NCBI RefSeq assembly: GCF_016775705.1
Contig: NZ_CP068760.1
Span: 1,736,001-1,800,000, forward strand
Direction of reading: 5' to 3'
Source: Chryseobacterium cucumeris
GTDB lineage: Bacteria > Bacteroidota > Bacteroidia > Flavobacteriales > Weeksellaceae
DNA: 64,000 nucleotides
Below are positions 25,101-33,046 of this stretch, one piece after another (position 1 is the first letter of the stretch; each line of letters starts with the position of its first letter). A model generated the notes under the pieces. It made no database searches, had not been told where the DNA came from, and saw only the letters and a program-made list of their open reading frames with translations. A program made the translations under genes and the position numbers.

Positions 25101-28100
25101 TTACTGTGTCACTTTCATCATCACATTGGTAATCTCAATTTCTTTTTTCCTGGAATAGGTGGAATCAAAGGGCTCCATAACATTGAATAAATACTGATAA
25201 AAGGGAGCGATCTGGCGTATATTTTCAGCTTCTTTCCCTGCTCTTTCTTTGTCCATCTGCTGCAGACCTTTTATGAAGATATTGAATTTTTTGTCGATAG
25301 GCTCCATTGCTTTTAAAAGATACGCATGTGCTTTTTCATTTTGCCCAAGCTTTTTGTAGCCTTCAGTAACAGCAGAAACCACCAATGCATATTCCATCGG
25401 CTTGGACCTCATCTGTCTTTTCGCCATTGCTTTAAATGAAGGAGAAAGATTCTGGTAATAATCATATTCTTCAAATATTCCTTTTTTGAGCATTTCTGCA
25501 AGCTGAAGACCTTTTTGCTCCTGCCCTGCAACAATATATCCGGTAACCATGGCGCTCAGTGAACGTGGATCGTTGTATTTTTCAGCAGGAATTTCTTTTG
25601 CAGCAAGTTCCAGTAACTCGAGTGCTTTCGCTTTCTGCCCGCTTGCCACAAGTGCAGATACAGCTCTGCTCACCGACATTCTGTAGCCCAAAATATTTGA
25701 CGTAGCTGTTTCATCATAATAAATACTCAGATCTTTAAAATTTCCCCATCTGAAATTTTTCACCAACTGATAAAGAGATTGGGCATCTACCCTTCCTTTA
25801 TCTCCATCAGGTCCCTGAGGCGTATGAATGGGAACCAATCTGTAGCTGAAACCGTCAAACTGCAGATATTCATCCAGATAAAAAATATTTTCGCTTTCAT
25901 ACATTCCGCCTGAAGAGAAACTGATCGGGCGCTTCCAGTCGAAATTGGCCAGCATATCCAGCACTATCAGATTGCTTTTGTAAAGGGTATTCGCTTCATA
26001 ATTGATCATGATCTGATCTACAGCATCCGGAAGATCGGACTGATTAATAATTCCTGCTTTTACGGCATTTTCTTTGTTGACGGGAAGGATAAATTTACTG
26101 ACTGGAATAATATTGTATTTTTCATATTGTTTTTCGCCGAAGTACATTTTCAGCAGTTCATCTTTTTCAGACGATTGTAATTTCAGAAATTTTATAGCAT
26201 CCTTCAGGATCATTGAATCCTGAGTCAGATATTTTCTGAACTCCTGGAAAGCCGTTTCCGGCGCTCCCTGTTCTTTCAGCATCTGGAAAAGTCCTTCCCA
26301 ATCTTCTTTTTTCATCAGATACACCTGATCATTGACACCGTCTCTATATTCTTCATGGGTCAGCTCACCCGGAATTCCCATGGCATTGTAGGTTCTTCTT
26401 TTCACCTGATCAATATTCCATGGAGTGGCTAAAAGGGTAAAATTGACCGTTTTCACATCATCCCTGAATCTTTCTGTTTCCTGAATAGCCCACACCGGAA
26501 AAGTATCATTATCACCATAAATAAAAATGATATCATCTTTAGGCAATGACCGTAAAAATGAATAGGCATAATCGCGGGCTGCAGTTTTTTTGCTTCTGTC
26601 ATGGGAAGTATAATTCTGGAATCCCATCATAAAAGGGATTCCCAGCAATACAACTCCCAGTATAATGTTGGCTGCATTGGATTTAATCTTGGACTGAATC
26701 AGCCAAAGGATGGCTCCGGCTCCCAGACCAATCCACACGGCAAAGGCATAGAATGAACCTACCATGGCATAGTCTCTTTCCCGCACTTCAAACGGTTTTA
26801 CTCCGGTATAGAAAACAATTCCCACACTGGTCAGAATAAACAGTGAAAGTATGGCATAAAATCTTCCAAAATCTCTGTTCAGCTGGAAAAAGAAACCAAT
26901 CAAACCCAGAATCAATGGTAAAAAGAAAAACTTTACGGTACTTTCATTTTTAAATTGAGCAGGCATATGATCCTGATCACCCAACAGAGCATTATCAATA
27001 AAAGAAAATCCTGAAATCCAGTTCCCGTTGGTATTTTCCATATGTCCCTGAAGATCGTTCTGTCTTCCAACAAAATTCCACATCAGGTATCGCACAAAAT
27101 AATATCCGTTCTGGAAAGAAATAAAATAATCCATATTCTGAGCAAATGAAGGGCGCTGTACCTTAATCAGATCATAAGGTTTTACTTTCAGATAATCTTC
27201 TGCAGTGATAGAATCTCCTTCATATTTTGCTCTCAGTTCTTCAAAAATACGTTTAGCCTCAGGATTGTCTGCCACATCTTCATTATCGTAATTGAAGGTA
27301 AAATCAGGAGCTCCATACAATGAGATATAATTAGCCATCACTTCTTTATCTTCATTGAACATCCTTGGCATAAAACTTATGTGAGATTTATTAAAAACAT
27401 AGTTGAATCTTTCTCCGGTTTTTCTGTAAGTTCCGGTTTTTTCATCTTTTTCATAAATATCTCCGGTGATGTCTCTTTTATAACTTCCGTCTTCCTCTTT
27501 TTCCAGCCCGTTTTTGTCGAGAAAAGCGGTATAATTCTGCCCGTAAATCGTAGGCCAGTCACCATATTGAACCCTGTTATAATAATCTCTCATTCCGATC
27601 GCGGTATCCGGATCATTAAGATTCATCGGTGGATTCGCATTGGCTCTGATGGGAATCACCAGCCAGCAGGAGAAACCAATGATCATGTAAACAAGGGATA
27701 AAACCACAGTCTGGTATACCTTCTTTTTTGTTTTTCCAGCATACTTAATTAAGAAATAACTTATTGCGGCCATAAAAACAAACGCCGCAATTGTCCCTGA
27801 ATGGAAAGGAAGCCCTAAACCGTTCACAAAGAAAATTTCAAGCTGTCCAAAGAGGGTCATAATCAAGGGGAAAATAATCTTGAACACGAAGGCAAGAATT
27901 CCCAAAGTAACAAGATTCGCTATGATAAAACTTTTCCACGAAAAGGTATAATTCCGGGCGTAAAACACCAGACATATGGCCGGAAGAGCCAGCATACACA
28001 TCATATGTACTCCTACGGAAAGACCTGTGATAAAGAAAATAAGGATGATCCATCTCTCACTGTCAATCGCTTTATATTCGTTTTCCCATTTTGTAATGAG

Positions 28101-28586
28101 CCATACCAGCAACGCAATAAACAGCGAAGCCATTGCATACACCTCACCTTCTACAGCCGAAAACCAAAAGGTATCTGAAAAGGTAAAGCATAAGGCCCCG
28201 ATAGCTCCTGCAAAAAGGATAGAGATTTCCTGATGTTTTGTAATCTCTTCAAAGTCTCTATGCAAAAGCCGTCTTAAAAAATGGGTGATCGTCCAGAACA
28301 GCAACAGAATGGTAAATGCACTGAATAACGCTGACATGGCATTGATCACCACAGAATAATTTTCAGTATTTCCCAATGCAAAAATACTCGCTGCCGCTCC
28401 CACGATCTGGAATAAAGCGGCTCCCGGAGCATGAGTTACCTCCAGCTTTACAGCTGAAGAAATATATTCCCCGCAGTCCCAGAAACTCAAAGAATGTTCT
28501 ATCGTTGAAAGATAAGTAATAAGCGCAATAGCGAAAAGGAACCATCCCAGTACGGTGTTCCATTTTTTAAAAGACCAGTTTTTCAT
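25101..28586 (-). CDS. DUF2723 (TMEM260-like) multi-pass membrane protein with C-terminal helical repeats
   Basis: The 1161-aa protein begins with a TM and the DUF2723 signature LSFWDCGEYISSAVKLEVTH, then HAPGAALFQIVGA. Roughly ten to twelve hydrophobic helices in the first half and another set around residues 580-660 follow. The C-terminal third has helical TPR-like repeats (ALVASGQKAKALELLELAAK, GYKKLGQNEKAHAYLLKA). The family is GT-C-like; the animal relative TMEM260 is an O-mannosyltransferase. In Bacteroidota the protein is widespread, but the acceptor is not established to my knowledge. It stands alone, so context adds nothing. A glycosylation role is family-based inference. Confidence 0.88.
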   Translation of the reverse strand: MKNWSFKKWNTVLGWFLFAIALITYLSTIEHSLSFWDCGEYISSAVKLEVTHAPGAALFQIVGAAASIFALGNTENYSVVINAMSALFSAFTILLLFWTITHFLRRLLHRDFEEITKHQEISILFAGAIGALCFTFSDTFWFSAVEGEVYAMASLFIALLVWLITKWENEYKAIDSERWIILIFFITGLSVGVHMMCMLALPAICLVFYARNYTFSWKSFIIANLVTLGILAFVFKIIFPLIMTLFGQLEIFFVNGLGLPFHSGTIAAFVFMAAISYFLIKYAGKTKKKVYQTVVLSLVYMIIGFSCWLVIPIRANANPPMNLNDPDTAIGMRDYYNRVQYGDWPTIYGQNYTAFLDKNGLEKEEDGSYKRDITGDIYEKDEKTGTYRKTGERFNYVFNKSHISFMPRMFNEDKEVMANYISLYGAPDFTFNYDNEDVADNPEAKRIFEELRAKYEGDSITAEDYLKVKPYDLIKVQRPSFAQNMDYFISFQNGYYFVRYLMWNFVGRQNDLQGHMENTNGNWISGFSFIDNALLGDQDHMPAQFKNESTVKFFFLPLILGLIGFFFQLNRDFGRFYAILSLFILTSVGIVFYTGVKPFEVRERDYAMVGSFYAFAVWIGLGAGAILWLIQSKIKSNAANIILGVVLLGIPFMMGFQNYTSHDRSKKTAARDYAYSFLRSLPKDDIIFIYGDNDTFPVWAIQETERFRDDVKTVNFTLLATPWNIDQVKRRTYNAMGIPGELTHEEYRDGVNDQVYLMKKEDWEGLFQMLKEQGAPETAFQEFRKYLTQDSMILKDAIKFLKLQSSEKDELLKMYFGEKQYEKYNIIPVSKFILPVNKENAVKAGIINQSDLPDAVDQIMINYEANTLYKSNLIVLDMLANFDWKRPISFSSGGMYESENIFYLDEYLQFDGFSYRLVPIHTPQGPDGDKGRVDAQSLYQLVKNFRWGNFKDLSIYYDETATSNILGYRMSVSRAVSALVASGQKAKALELLELAAKEIPAEKYNDPRSLSAMVTGYIVAGQEQKGLQLAEMLKKGIFEEYDYYQNLSPSFKAMAKRQMRSKPMEYALVVSAVTEGYKKLGQNEKAHAYLLKAMEPIDKKFNIFIKGLQQMDKERAGKEAENIRQIAPFYQYLFNVMEPFDSTYSRKKEIEITNVMMKVTQ

Positions 28587-28655
28587 ATCATATTTTCCAA
28601 TATGTATATGACAACTGGGGGAAAGGGTTTATTACATTTACCTTATTTTATTCTC

Positions 28656-28830
28656 AAACCACAAAAGTCATAAAAGTCTTAGCGTAGTTTAATTAAGTTA
28701 AAAAACAATGCTGCAAAAAGTTCATATAAGAAGAAGTAAAGCAAAGATTTCAAATAACTTAAGTGTACTTTAACACTCAAAATAGAAAGCTTAGAAACAA
28801 ATTCAAAAACTTTTGTGACTTTTGCGGTTT
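28656..28830. mobile_element. MITE-like 175-bp element with 22-bp terminal inverted repeats
   Basis: The left end 28656-28677 and the right end 28809-28830 are inverted copies matching at 20 of 22 positions (core CAAAAGTCA, AAACC at the outer tips). The interior is AT-rich and non-coding and holds no ORF of note. No target-site duplication is evident at the borders. It fills most of the 276-bp gap between the DUF2723 gene and the SDR gene. I recall similar sequence between genes of other Chryseobacterium genomes, which cannot be checked here. Confidence 0.6.
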
Positions 28831-28862
28831 AAAAGAATTTATATTTCCTAAATGGTAAAGTT

Positions 28863-29651
28863 TTAATACGTATTATTCAATCCTCCATCCAAAGGAATAC
28901 TTGTTCCGGTAAGATAATTTGAATATTCAGAAGCCAGAAAAGCCACGAGATGTCCATATTCCTCAGGCTGTCCGAATCTTTTCATCGGAATCTTATTTTC
29001 CCTCGCCTTTTTTATTTCTTCTTCAGCATTGCCACTTTGCTGAGCTTCATGAGCTACCAGTTTCTGAATTCTTTCAGTATCAAAGTATCCTGTTAAGACA
29101 TTATTTATCGTGATATTGTGTTGTGCAATTTCGTTGGAAAGCGTTTTGGCCCAAGCAATTACTGCTGAACGGATAGAATTGGACAAGGCCAGATTTCCGA
29201 TCGGTTCTTTTACTGAAAGTGATGAAACATTAATAATACGCCCTTTTTTCTGTTGGATCATGTGAGGCAAAGCCAATAATGTTGTTTCGCAAACAGTTTT
29301 AAACAGCAAATCAAATGCTTTCTGATAATCATCGGCATTTTTATCCAGTGCTAAACCAGGTTCAGGACCATTGGTATTATTCACCAGAATATCTATCGAA
29401 TGATCATAAAAAAATCCTCCTATAATTTTCTTATAACTTTCAAAATCTGAAAAATCTGCTACCAGATACCCATGTTTCTGATCAGTATTGATAACCGGCA
29501 GAGATGAAACAAAGTCTTTAAGTTTGGCTTCATTACGGGCCATAACGGTAACATTAGCACCGCATTTTGCCAGTTCAACAGCTATTCCGGCACCGATTCC
29601 CTGGGTTGCCCCTCCTACTAAAGCATTTTTTGAAAAAAGTTGGATATTCAT
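28863..29651 (-). CDS. SDR-family oxidoreductase lacking the usual YxxxK
   Basis: The 262-aa Rossmann protein has VGGATQGIGAGIAVELAK (coenzyme loop TGxxxGxG-like), NNTNGPEP (NNxG-like), the catalytic-serine strand INVSSLSVKEP and the C-terminal FLASEYSNYLTGTSIPLDGG typical of 3-oxoacyl-reductase-like SDRs. At the active site the tyrosine of YxxxK is not present: the segment reads GNLALSNSIRSAV. This variant is known in a sub-group of SDRs with an SN..R pattern. It may use a modified mechanism or not be a dehydrogenase. The gene stands alone. Confidence 0.9.
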   Translation of the reverse strand: MNIQLFSKNALVGGATQGIGAGIAVELAKCGANVTVMARNEAKLKDFVSSLPVINTDQKHGYLVADFSDFESYKKIIGGFFYDHSIDILVNNTNGPEPGLALDKNADDYQKAFDLLFKTVCETTLLALPHMIQQKKGRIINVSSLSVKEPIGNLALSNSIRSAVIAWAKTLSNEIAQHNITINNVLTGYFDTERIQKLVAHEAQQSGNAEEEIKKARENKIPMKRFGQPEEYGHLVAFLASEYSNYLTGTSIPLDGGLNNTY

Positions 29652-29744
29652 AAGATTTTTGGATATTGTAATTGGTATAGATAAATGTAAGAAAAAACCT
29701 TCAGATTATATTTTGAAGGTTTAATTTTTAAGTTCAATGATCAT

Positions 29745-30134
29745 TTATTTTACGACGGTAGCTTCAAGCTCCACTTTTAAAGTTTCAAACAAACCTTTCA
29801 CTTCAAGCATCGTTACAGCCTGCTGAATTGCATGTGTGGCAATCCACTCCTGAAGAATAGGAAAATGTGGCCAAAGCTCTTCCGTAGAAGTTGTATAAAT
29901 ATTTAATCTTACAATACCGCCACATTCATATCCTGCAGTACTGATTACTTCTTCCAGATTGGCAATAGCCTGTTCCAGCTGCGATTTCATATCCTTATTA
30001 CTGGATGTTCCATCGGGGTCAATAGCTGCCTGTCCCGAGCAATATAAAGTACTTTGCACATTTTTTACCTCTACCGCCTGTGAATAGCTTCTTTCATCCT
30101 GCCATTTCCAAGGATTAACCGTTTTTTTTTCCAT
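29745..30134 (-). CDS. RidA/YjgF family protein
   Basis: The 129-aa protein has the RidA fold: YSQAVEVKNVQSTLYCSGQAAIDPDG, QLEQAIANLEEVISTAGYECGGIVRLNIYTT and the C-terminal VEVKGLFETLKVELEATVVK. RidA enzymes hydrolyse reactive enamine/imine intermediates. The catalytic Arg of the classic subfamily appears in GIVRLNIY. It is 100 bp downstream of a Crp/Fnr gene on the same strand, and the gap contains two CRP-like boxes, so it is likely a target of a Crp-family protein. Exact subfamily is not determined. Confidence 0.9.
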   Translation of the reverse strand: MEKKTVNPWKWQDERSYSQAVEVKNVQSTLYCSGQAAIDPDGTSSNKDMKSQLEQAIANLEEVISTAGYECGGIVRLNIYTTSTEELWPHFPILQEWIATHAIQQAVTMLEVKGLFETLKVELEATVVK

Positions 30135-30192
30135 TGTCTTGAATTTGTTATTTGTTACTGTACAAAATTGCAGAACAAATACAGCAAATTCC

Positions 30193-30231
30193 TGTGATAC
30201 GGATCACGATTATAGTGTGAGTTTGATCACA
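30193..30231. promoter_or_regulatory. Two tandem CRP-like palindromes upstream of ridA
   Basis: TGTGA-N6-TCACG at 30193-30208 and TGTGA-N6-TCACA at 30216-30231, the second a perfect match to the enterobacterial CRP core. Their centres are 23 bp apart. They lie 59-97 bp upstream of the RidA ATG and directly after the stop of the Crp/Fnr gene. A Crp-family protein, perhaps the neighbour, is the expected binder. Confidence 0.65.
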
Positions 30232-30234
30232 GCG

Positions 30235-30798
30235 TTACAGAGGCAGACGGCTTAAGGTTTCTCTGGACACCCCTAAATAAGCAGCCAAAAGAGATTTCGG
30301 AACACGCTGAACAAGAGAAGGATATTTTTCCAAAAGCTGCTCATAGCGTTCTTTTATTCCTGTTGTCATCATGGAAATGGTACGCTGTTGAGCCGTAATA
30401 AATCCCATATATGCTTTTTCAAGGAAGAAATGCTCCAGCTTTGGAAGTTGAGCGCAAAGTTTTCTGTAATCGTCCAGCTTAATACACAGTACTTCCGTAT
30501 CTTCAATACATTCCAGAGACATTGTTGCTGCCGTTTGCTGATAATAAGCGGGAAAATCTGTTTCCCACCAGTCTTCCATGGCAAATCCAACAATATGTTC
30601 TTTTCCGGTTTCGTCAGAATAAACCAGCTTCAGCAAGCCTTTCAGGACAAAATAATTATAGGGAACCGTTTCCCCTTCCTGTACCAGAAACTGATGTTTC
30701 TTATATTTTTTATAAGTAAAGCAGGATGATATGAATTCAAATTCATCATCATTAAGAGGAATTATTTTTTCAATATGGGTTCTTAGCTGATGCAGCAT
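30235..30798 (-). CDS. Crp/Fnr family regulator (short C-terminus)
   Basis: From the ATG at 30798 it has 187 aa (a GTG at 30834 would add 12). A cNMP-binding-like domain (FTYKKYKKHQFLVQEGETVPYNYFVLKGLLKL, AMEDWWETDFPAYY) and a C-terminal HTH ending LLAAYLGVSRETLSRLPL are visible. The HTH stops right after the recognition helix, without the usual wing, a common trait of this Bacteroidota subgroup. It has no Fe-S cysteines. Two CRP-like boxes lie between its stop and ridA. The gene order suggests control of ridA, as inference. Confidence 0.9.
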   Translation of the reverse strand: MLHQLRTHIEKIIPLNDDEFEFISSCFTYKKYKKHQFLVQEGETVPYNYFVLKGLLKLVYSDETGKEHIVGFAMEDWWETDFPAYYQQTAATMSLECIEDTEVLCIKLDDYRKLCAQLPKLEHFFLEKAYMGFITAQQRTISMMTTGIKERYEQLLEKYPSLVQRVPKSLLAAYLGVSRETLSRLPL

Positions 30799-30869
30799 AT
30801 TCTGTTTCTTATGGTAAAAGTATTCTTTTTTCACTTAGACATTTACATTCATTGCTGATAAAACCAGCG

Positions 30870-31361
30870 TTACAATGTAAACGGATACACATCACTTAAT
30901 GTGGGATGAATCGTATTCAGGGTTTTATAGAACTCCAGACGAACCGGCTCAGTGATATGGTCATATTGATCAAAACATTGATCCAACTGACGGATAATGA
31001 TTGCCATTTGCAGCCATTCTTCAAAATTAATATGCATCGGCTTCAGCTTCCCGTCATCATCATGATCATAGAAAAAAACCTTCTGATCCCTATCCAGAAA
31101 CCATCGGTCACCTTGTCCGTTGCCAGCAAAACACCAGTACTCCGGCAAGTTAAATTCTTTATTTTCATTGACTGCATCCACTGAATTGTACAGAATGGTC
31201 TCAGAAGAGATTTCTGTTGTTTTTATTTGAGTAACCAGCGTTTTATAGCTTTCAGAGAAAGGAAATACTATAACCTTTGGAAAATTCTGCACGGTGCTTT
31301 TTTCTTTAAGGATTTCAGTTTCTATTTCTGCAAGAACAGGCAGTATAAAGAGAATCATCAT
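30870..31361 (-). CDS. SMI1/KNR4 (SUKH) family protein
   Basis: The 163-aa protein shows a SUKH-type core: LPEYWCFAGNGQGDRWFLD (the G-x-G-D-x-W/F element) followed by VFFYDHDDDGKLKPM and the helix FEEWLQMAIIIRQLD. It has no signal peptide, although the first 11 residues are hydrophobic. SUKH proteins are immunity proteins to polymorphic toxins or housekeeping interaction modules. No toxin is adjacent, so the immunity role is open. It starts 9 bp after the TlpA-like gene and may be co-transcribed with it. Confidence 0.75.
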   Translation of the reverse strand: MMILFILPVLAEIETEILKEKSTVQNFPKVIVFPFSESYKTLVTQIKTTEISSETILYNSVDAVNENKEFNLPEYWCFAGNGQGDRWFLDRDQKVFFYDHDDDGKLKPMHINFEEWLQMAIIIRQLDQCFDQYDHITEPVRLEFYKTLNTIHPTLSDVYPFTL

Positions 31362-31370
31362 TATTAAAAA

Positions 31371-31973
31371 TTATGGCTTTTCGTTCAACAGTTCATCAAT
31401 CTGTTTATAAAAGGAATCTTTGCTATAATCTGCCACTCCTGTATGCTGCATGCGGATTTTTCCTTTTTTATCCAGTACAACAGTGGTTGGTAAAGATCCG
31501 CTATACAATATATCAGGAATATTTCCAGCCGGTGTAAGAAAAGGAACCGTAAAGCCTTTCTCTTTTAAATAAGATTTTCCCAGACTGACATTATCATCCA
31601 GATTTACTGTAAGAAATACCATATCCGGATTATTTTTATACTGATCATACAGCTTCTGCACAGATGGAAATTCAGCCCTGCAGGGAGGGCACCATGACGC
31701 CCAGAAGTTAATAAAGACCACTTTATTCTGTAAAGCAGAAGTATCTACAATCTTTCCTTCTTCATTTTTCAGCATCAGCCCGGTATAGGAAACTTTGGCT
31801 GCATTATTCTGTTTTTTTTGTGGTTCTGATATGCTGGAATTGAGAATTCCGGTGGAAGCCACCTGCCTCATCAGCCATGCCTTTGCATCTTTATTCACCA
31901 AAACGATAATAAATAATACGGTAAGTACTGCCGTAGAAGCATTTTTTCTTAACCAAATTTTCAGATTTTCCAT
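31371..31973 (-). CDS. TlpA-family membrane-anchored thiol-disulfide oxidoreductase
   Basis: From the ATG at 31973 the protein has 200 aa; an upstream TTG at 32030 would add a second hydrophobic stretch. It has one N-terminal TM (TAVLTVLFIIVLVNK), a periplasmic thioredoxin fold with active site WASWCPPCR, the cis-proline segment SLPTTVVLDKKGKI and AEFPSVQKLYDQY. It probably acts as a reductant for cytochrome c maturation or other periplasmic thiols. It is encoded upstream of the SUKH gene with a 9-bp gap. Confidence 0.92.
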   Translation of the reverse strand: MENLKIWLRKNASTAVLTVLFIIVLVNKDAKAWLMRQVASTGILNSSISEPQKKQNNAAKVSYTGLMLKNEEGKIVDTSALQNKVVFINFWASWCPPCRAEFPSVQKLYDQYKNNPDMVFLTVNLDDNVSLGKSYLKEKGFTVPFLTPAGNIPDILYSGSLPTTVVLDKKGKIRMQHTGVADYSKDSFYKQIDELLNEKP

Positions 31974-32130
31974 ATTCTTCCGCTTAATTCCCAGCCAATA
32001 TAAGGTTAATATTCCGATCAATATTCCCAAAAAGATAGTTTTTAATGTAAAAAAGCCTTTAAATTCTAAGATTTAAAAGACTTTCCTCTCCATTTATTTC
32101 AAGTTAAGATCATAGTCATATTTTTTATAG

Positions 32131-32850
32131 CTAAATCCTGTTCAGCAATTTCTTTCTGAAAAAGAAAAGTAGCGAACTGAAAAATGTCAGATAGGCAATA
32201 TTGAATATGGCACCTCCTACCCATCCTGAAAAAGGAAGCGGTAAAAGATTTTTTATAGGAAAGATAAACAAAGTAAGGGCAAATGGTGTCAGCAGAGCCA
32301 TCCACCCCGGCAACAGAGTTTTATTGAAAAGAATACAAACAGCAAAGGAAATCCATCCGACTGCCAGTACACCAATAGCTGTTCCCCAGGCAATGTTAAG
32401 CATTTTCATAAAACCTCTTCCCGTCTCCAGAAGATAAGGGTGAGAGGCAGAGTCTGTATGATAAACTGCTTTATAAATCTCCCCAACATAGAAGAATCCG
32501 GCATGTCCTAAAGGTGATAAAACCGCTCCTGCCAGTAAGACCCAATACACAAAGACTGCATACCATTTTTGAGTATCTTTGAAAAACTGATACACCAGCC
32601 ACGTAGCAGGAAGCAGTAAAGGCCCCGTAAGAGCACCAATCAAAGCACCAAACATCAATCTCGGAGTGGAACCTTCCAGCATTAAAGTTGCAAATTCCAG
32701 ATTTACCTGATCTGCATAGGTTTTTGAAAACAAAGGATAATCTGATGGATCCGGATCAAATCCGGCAACGTAAATATCACCAATAATCCAACATATTGAC
32801 ACTGCTATTGCTGCCGCAAAAGACCAGTTTATTTTACCTGAATATTTCAT
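32131..32850 (-). CDS. DUF6796-like multi-pass membrane protein
   Basis: The 239-aa protein has about six hydrophobic helices and conserved-looking loop motifs (GDIYVAGFDPDPSDYPLFSK, TLMLEGSTPRLMFGAL, LGHAGFFYVGEIYKAVY). I associate this pattern with the uncharacterised DUF6796 membrane family. No catalytic motif is recognised. It is transcribed away from the PchR-like AraC gene and lies about 160 bp upstream of the TlpA-like gene. Function is unknown. Confidence 0.75.
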   Translation of the reverse strand: MKYSGKINWSFAAAIAVSICWIIGDIYVAGFDPDPSDYPLFSKTYADQVNLEFATLMLEGSTPRLMFGALIGALTGPLLLPATWLVYQFFKDTQKWYAVFVYWVLLAGAVLSPLGHAGFFYVGEIYKAVYHTDSASHPYLLETGRGFMKMLNIAWGTAIGVLAVGWISFAVCILFNKTLLPGWMALLTPFALTLFIFPIKNLLPLPFSGWVGGAIFNIAYLTFFSSLLFFFRKKLLNRI

Positions 32851-32929
32851 AATTTTTAATAATTAATTTGTATAAGATGCACATCGTTTCATTATTTCTT
32901 TCTTTTATTTAAAAGTAATTTAATTATTA

Positions 32930-32958
32930 AGAATGATTCTAAATAATTATTACCTTTG
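32930..32958 (+). promoter_or_regulatory. -7 box with an upstream AGAAT-N-ATTCT palindrome
   Basis: TACCTTTG at 32951-32958 matches TAnnTTTG for the AraC gene. Just upstream, AGAATGATTCT (32930-32940) is a perfect 5-1-5 palindrome, longer if flanking TTA/AAA is allowed. Its form resembles Fur-type boxes, which would fit a siderophore regulator, but the Fur identity is only suspected. Confidence 0.45.
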
Positions 32959-32990
32959 TGCAAACTTACTCTAAACATTCAACAGAAAGG

Positions 32991-33027
32991 GTCTGTAAAA
33001 CGGAATAAAAAGTCCGTAAAAAGGAAA
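32991..33027 (+). promoter_or_regulatory. AraC-type direct repeats with 21-bp period
   Basis: GTCTGTAAAACGGAAT (32991-33006) and GTCCGTAAAAAGGAAA (33012-33027) match at 13 of 16 positions and are exactly 21 bp apart. Two half-sites in direct orientation on the same helix face are the usual binding pattern of an AraC protein. They lie in the leader 20 bp before the ATG at 33047, so autoregulation is likely. Confidence 0.6.
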
Positions 33028-33046
33028 TTCAAACAAACAAAAGGAA

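Noticed and set aside
30870..31361. Toxin-immunity pair with a SUKH immunity protein
   Set aside because: No polymorphic toxin or Rhs/LXG gene is next to the SUKH gene; its neighbour is a TlpA thioredoxin.
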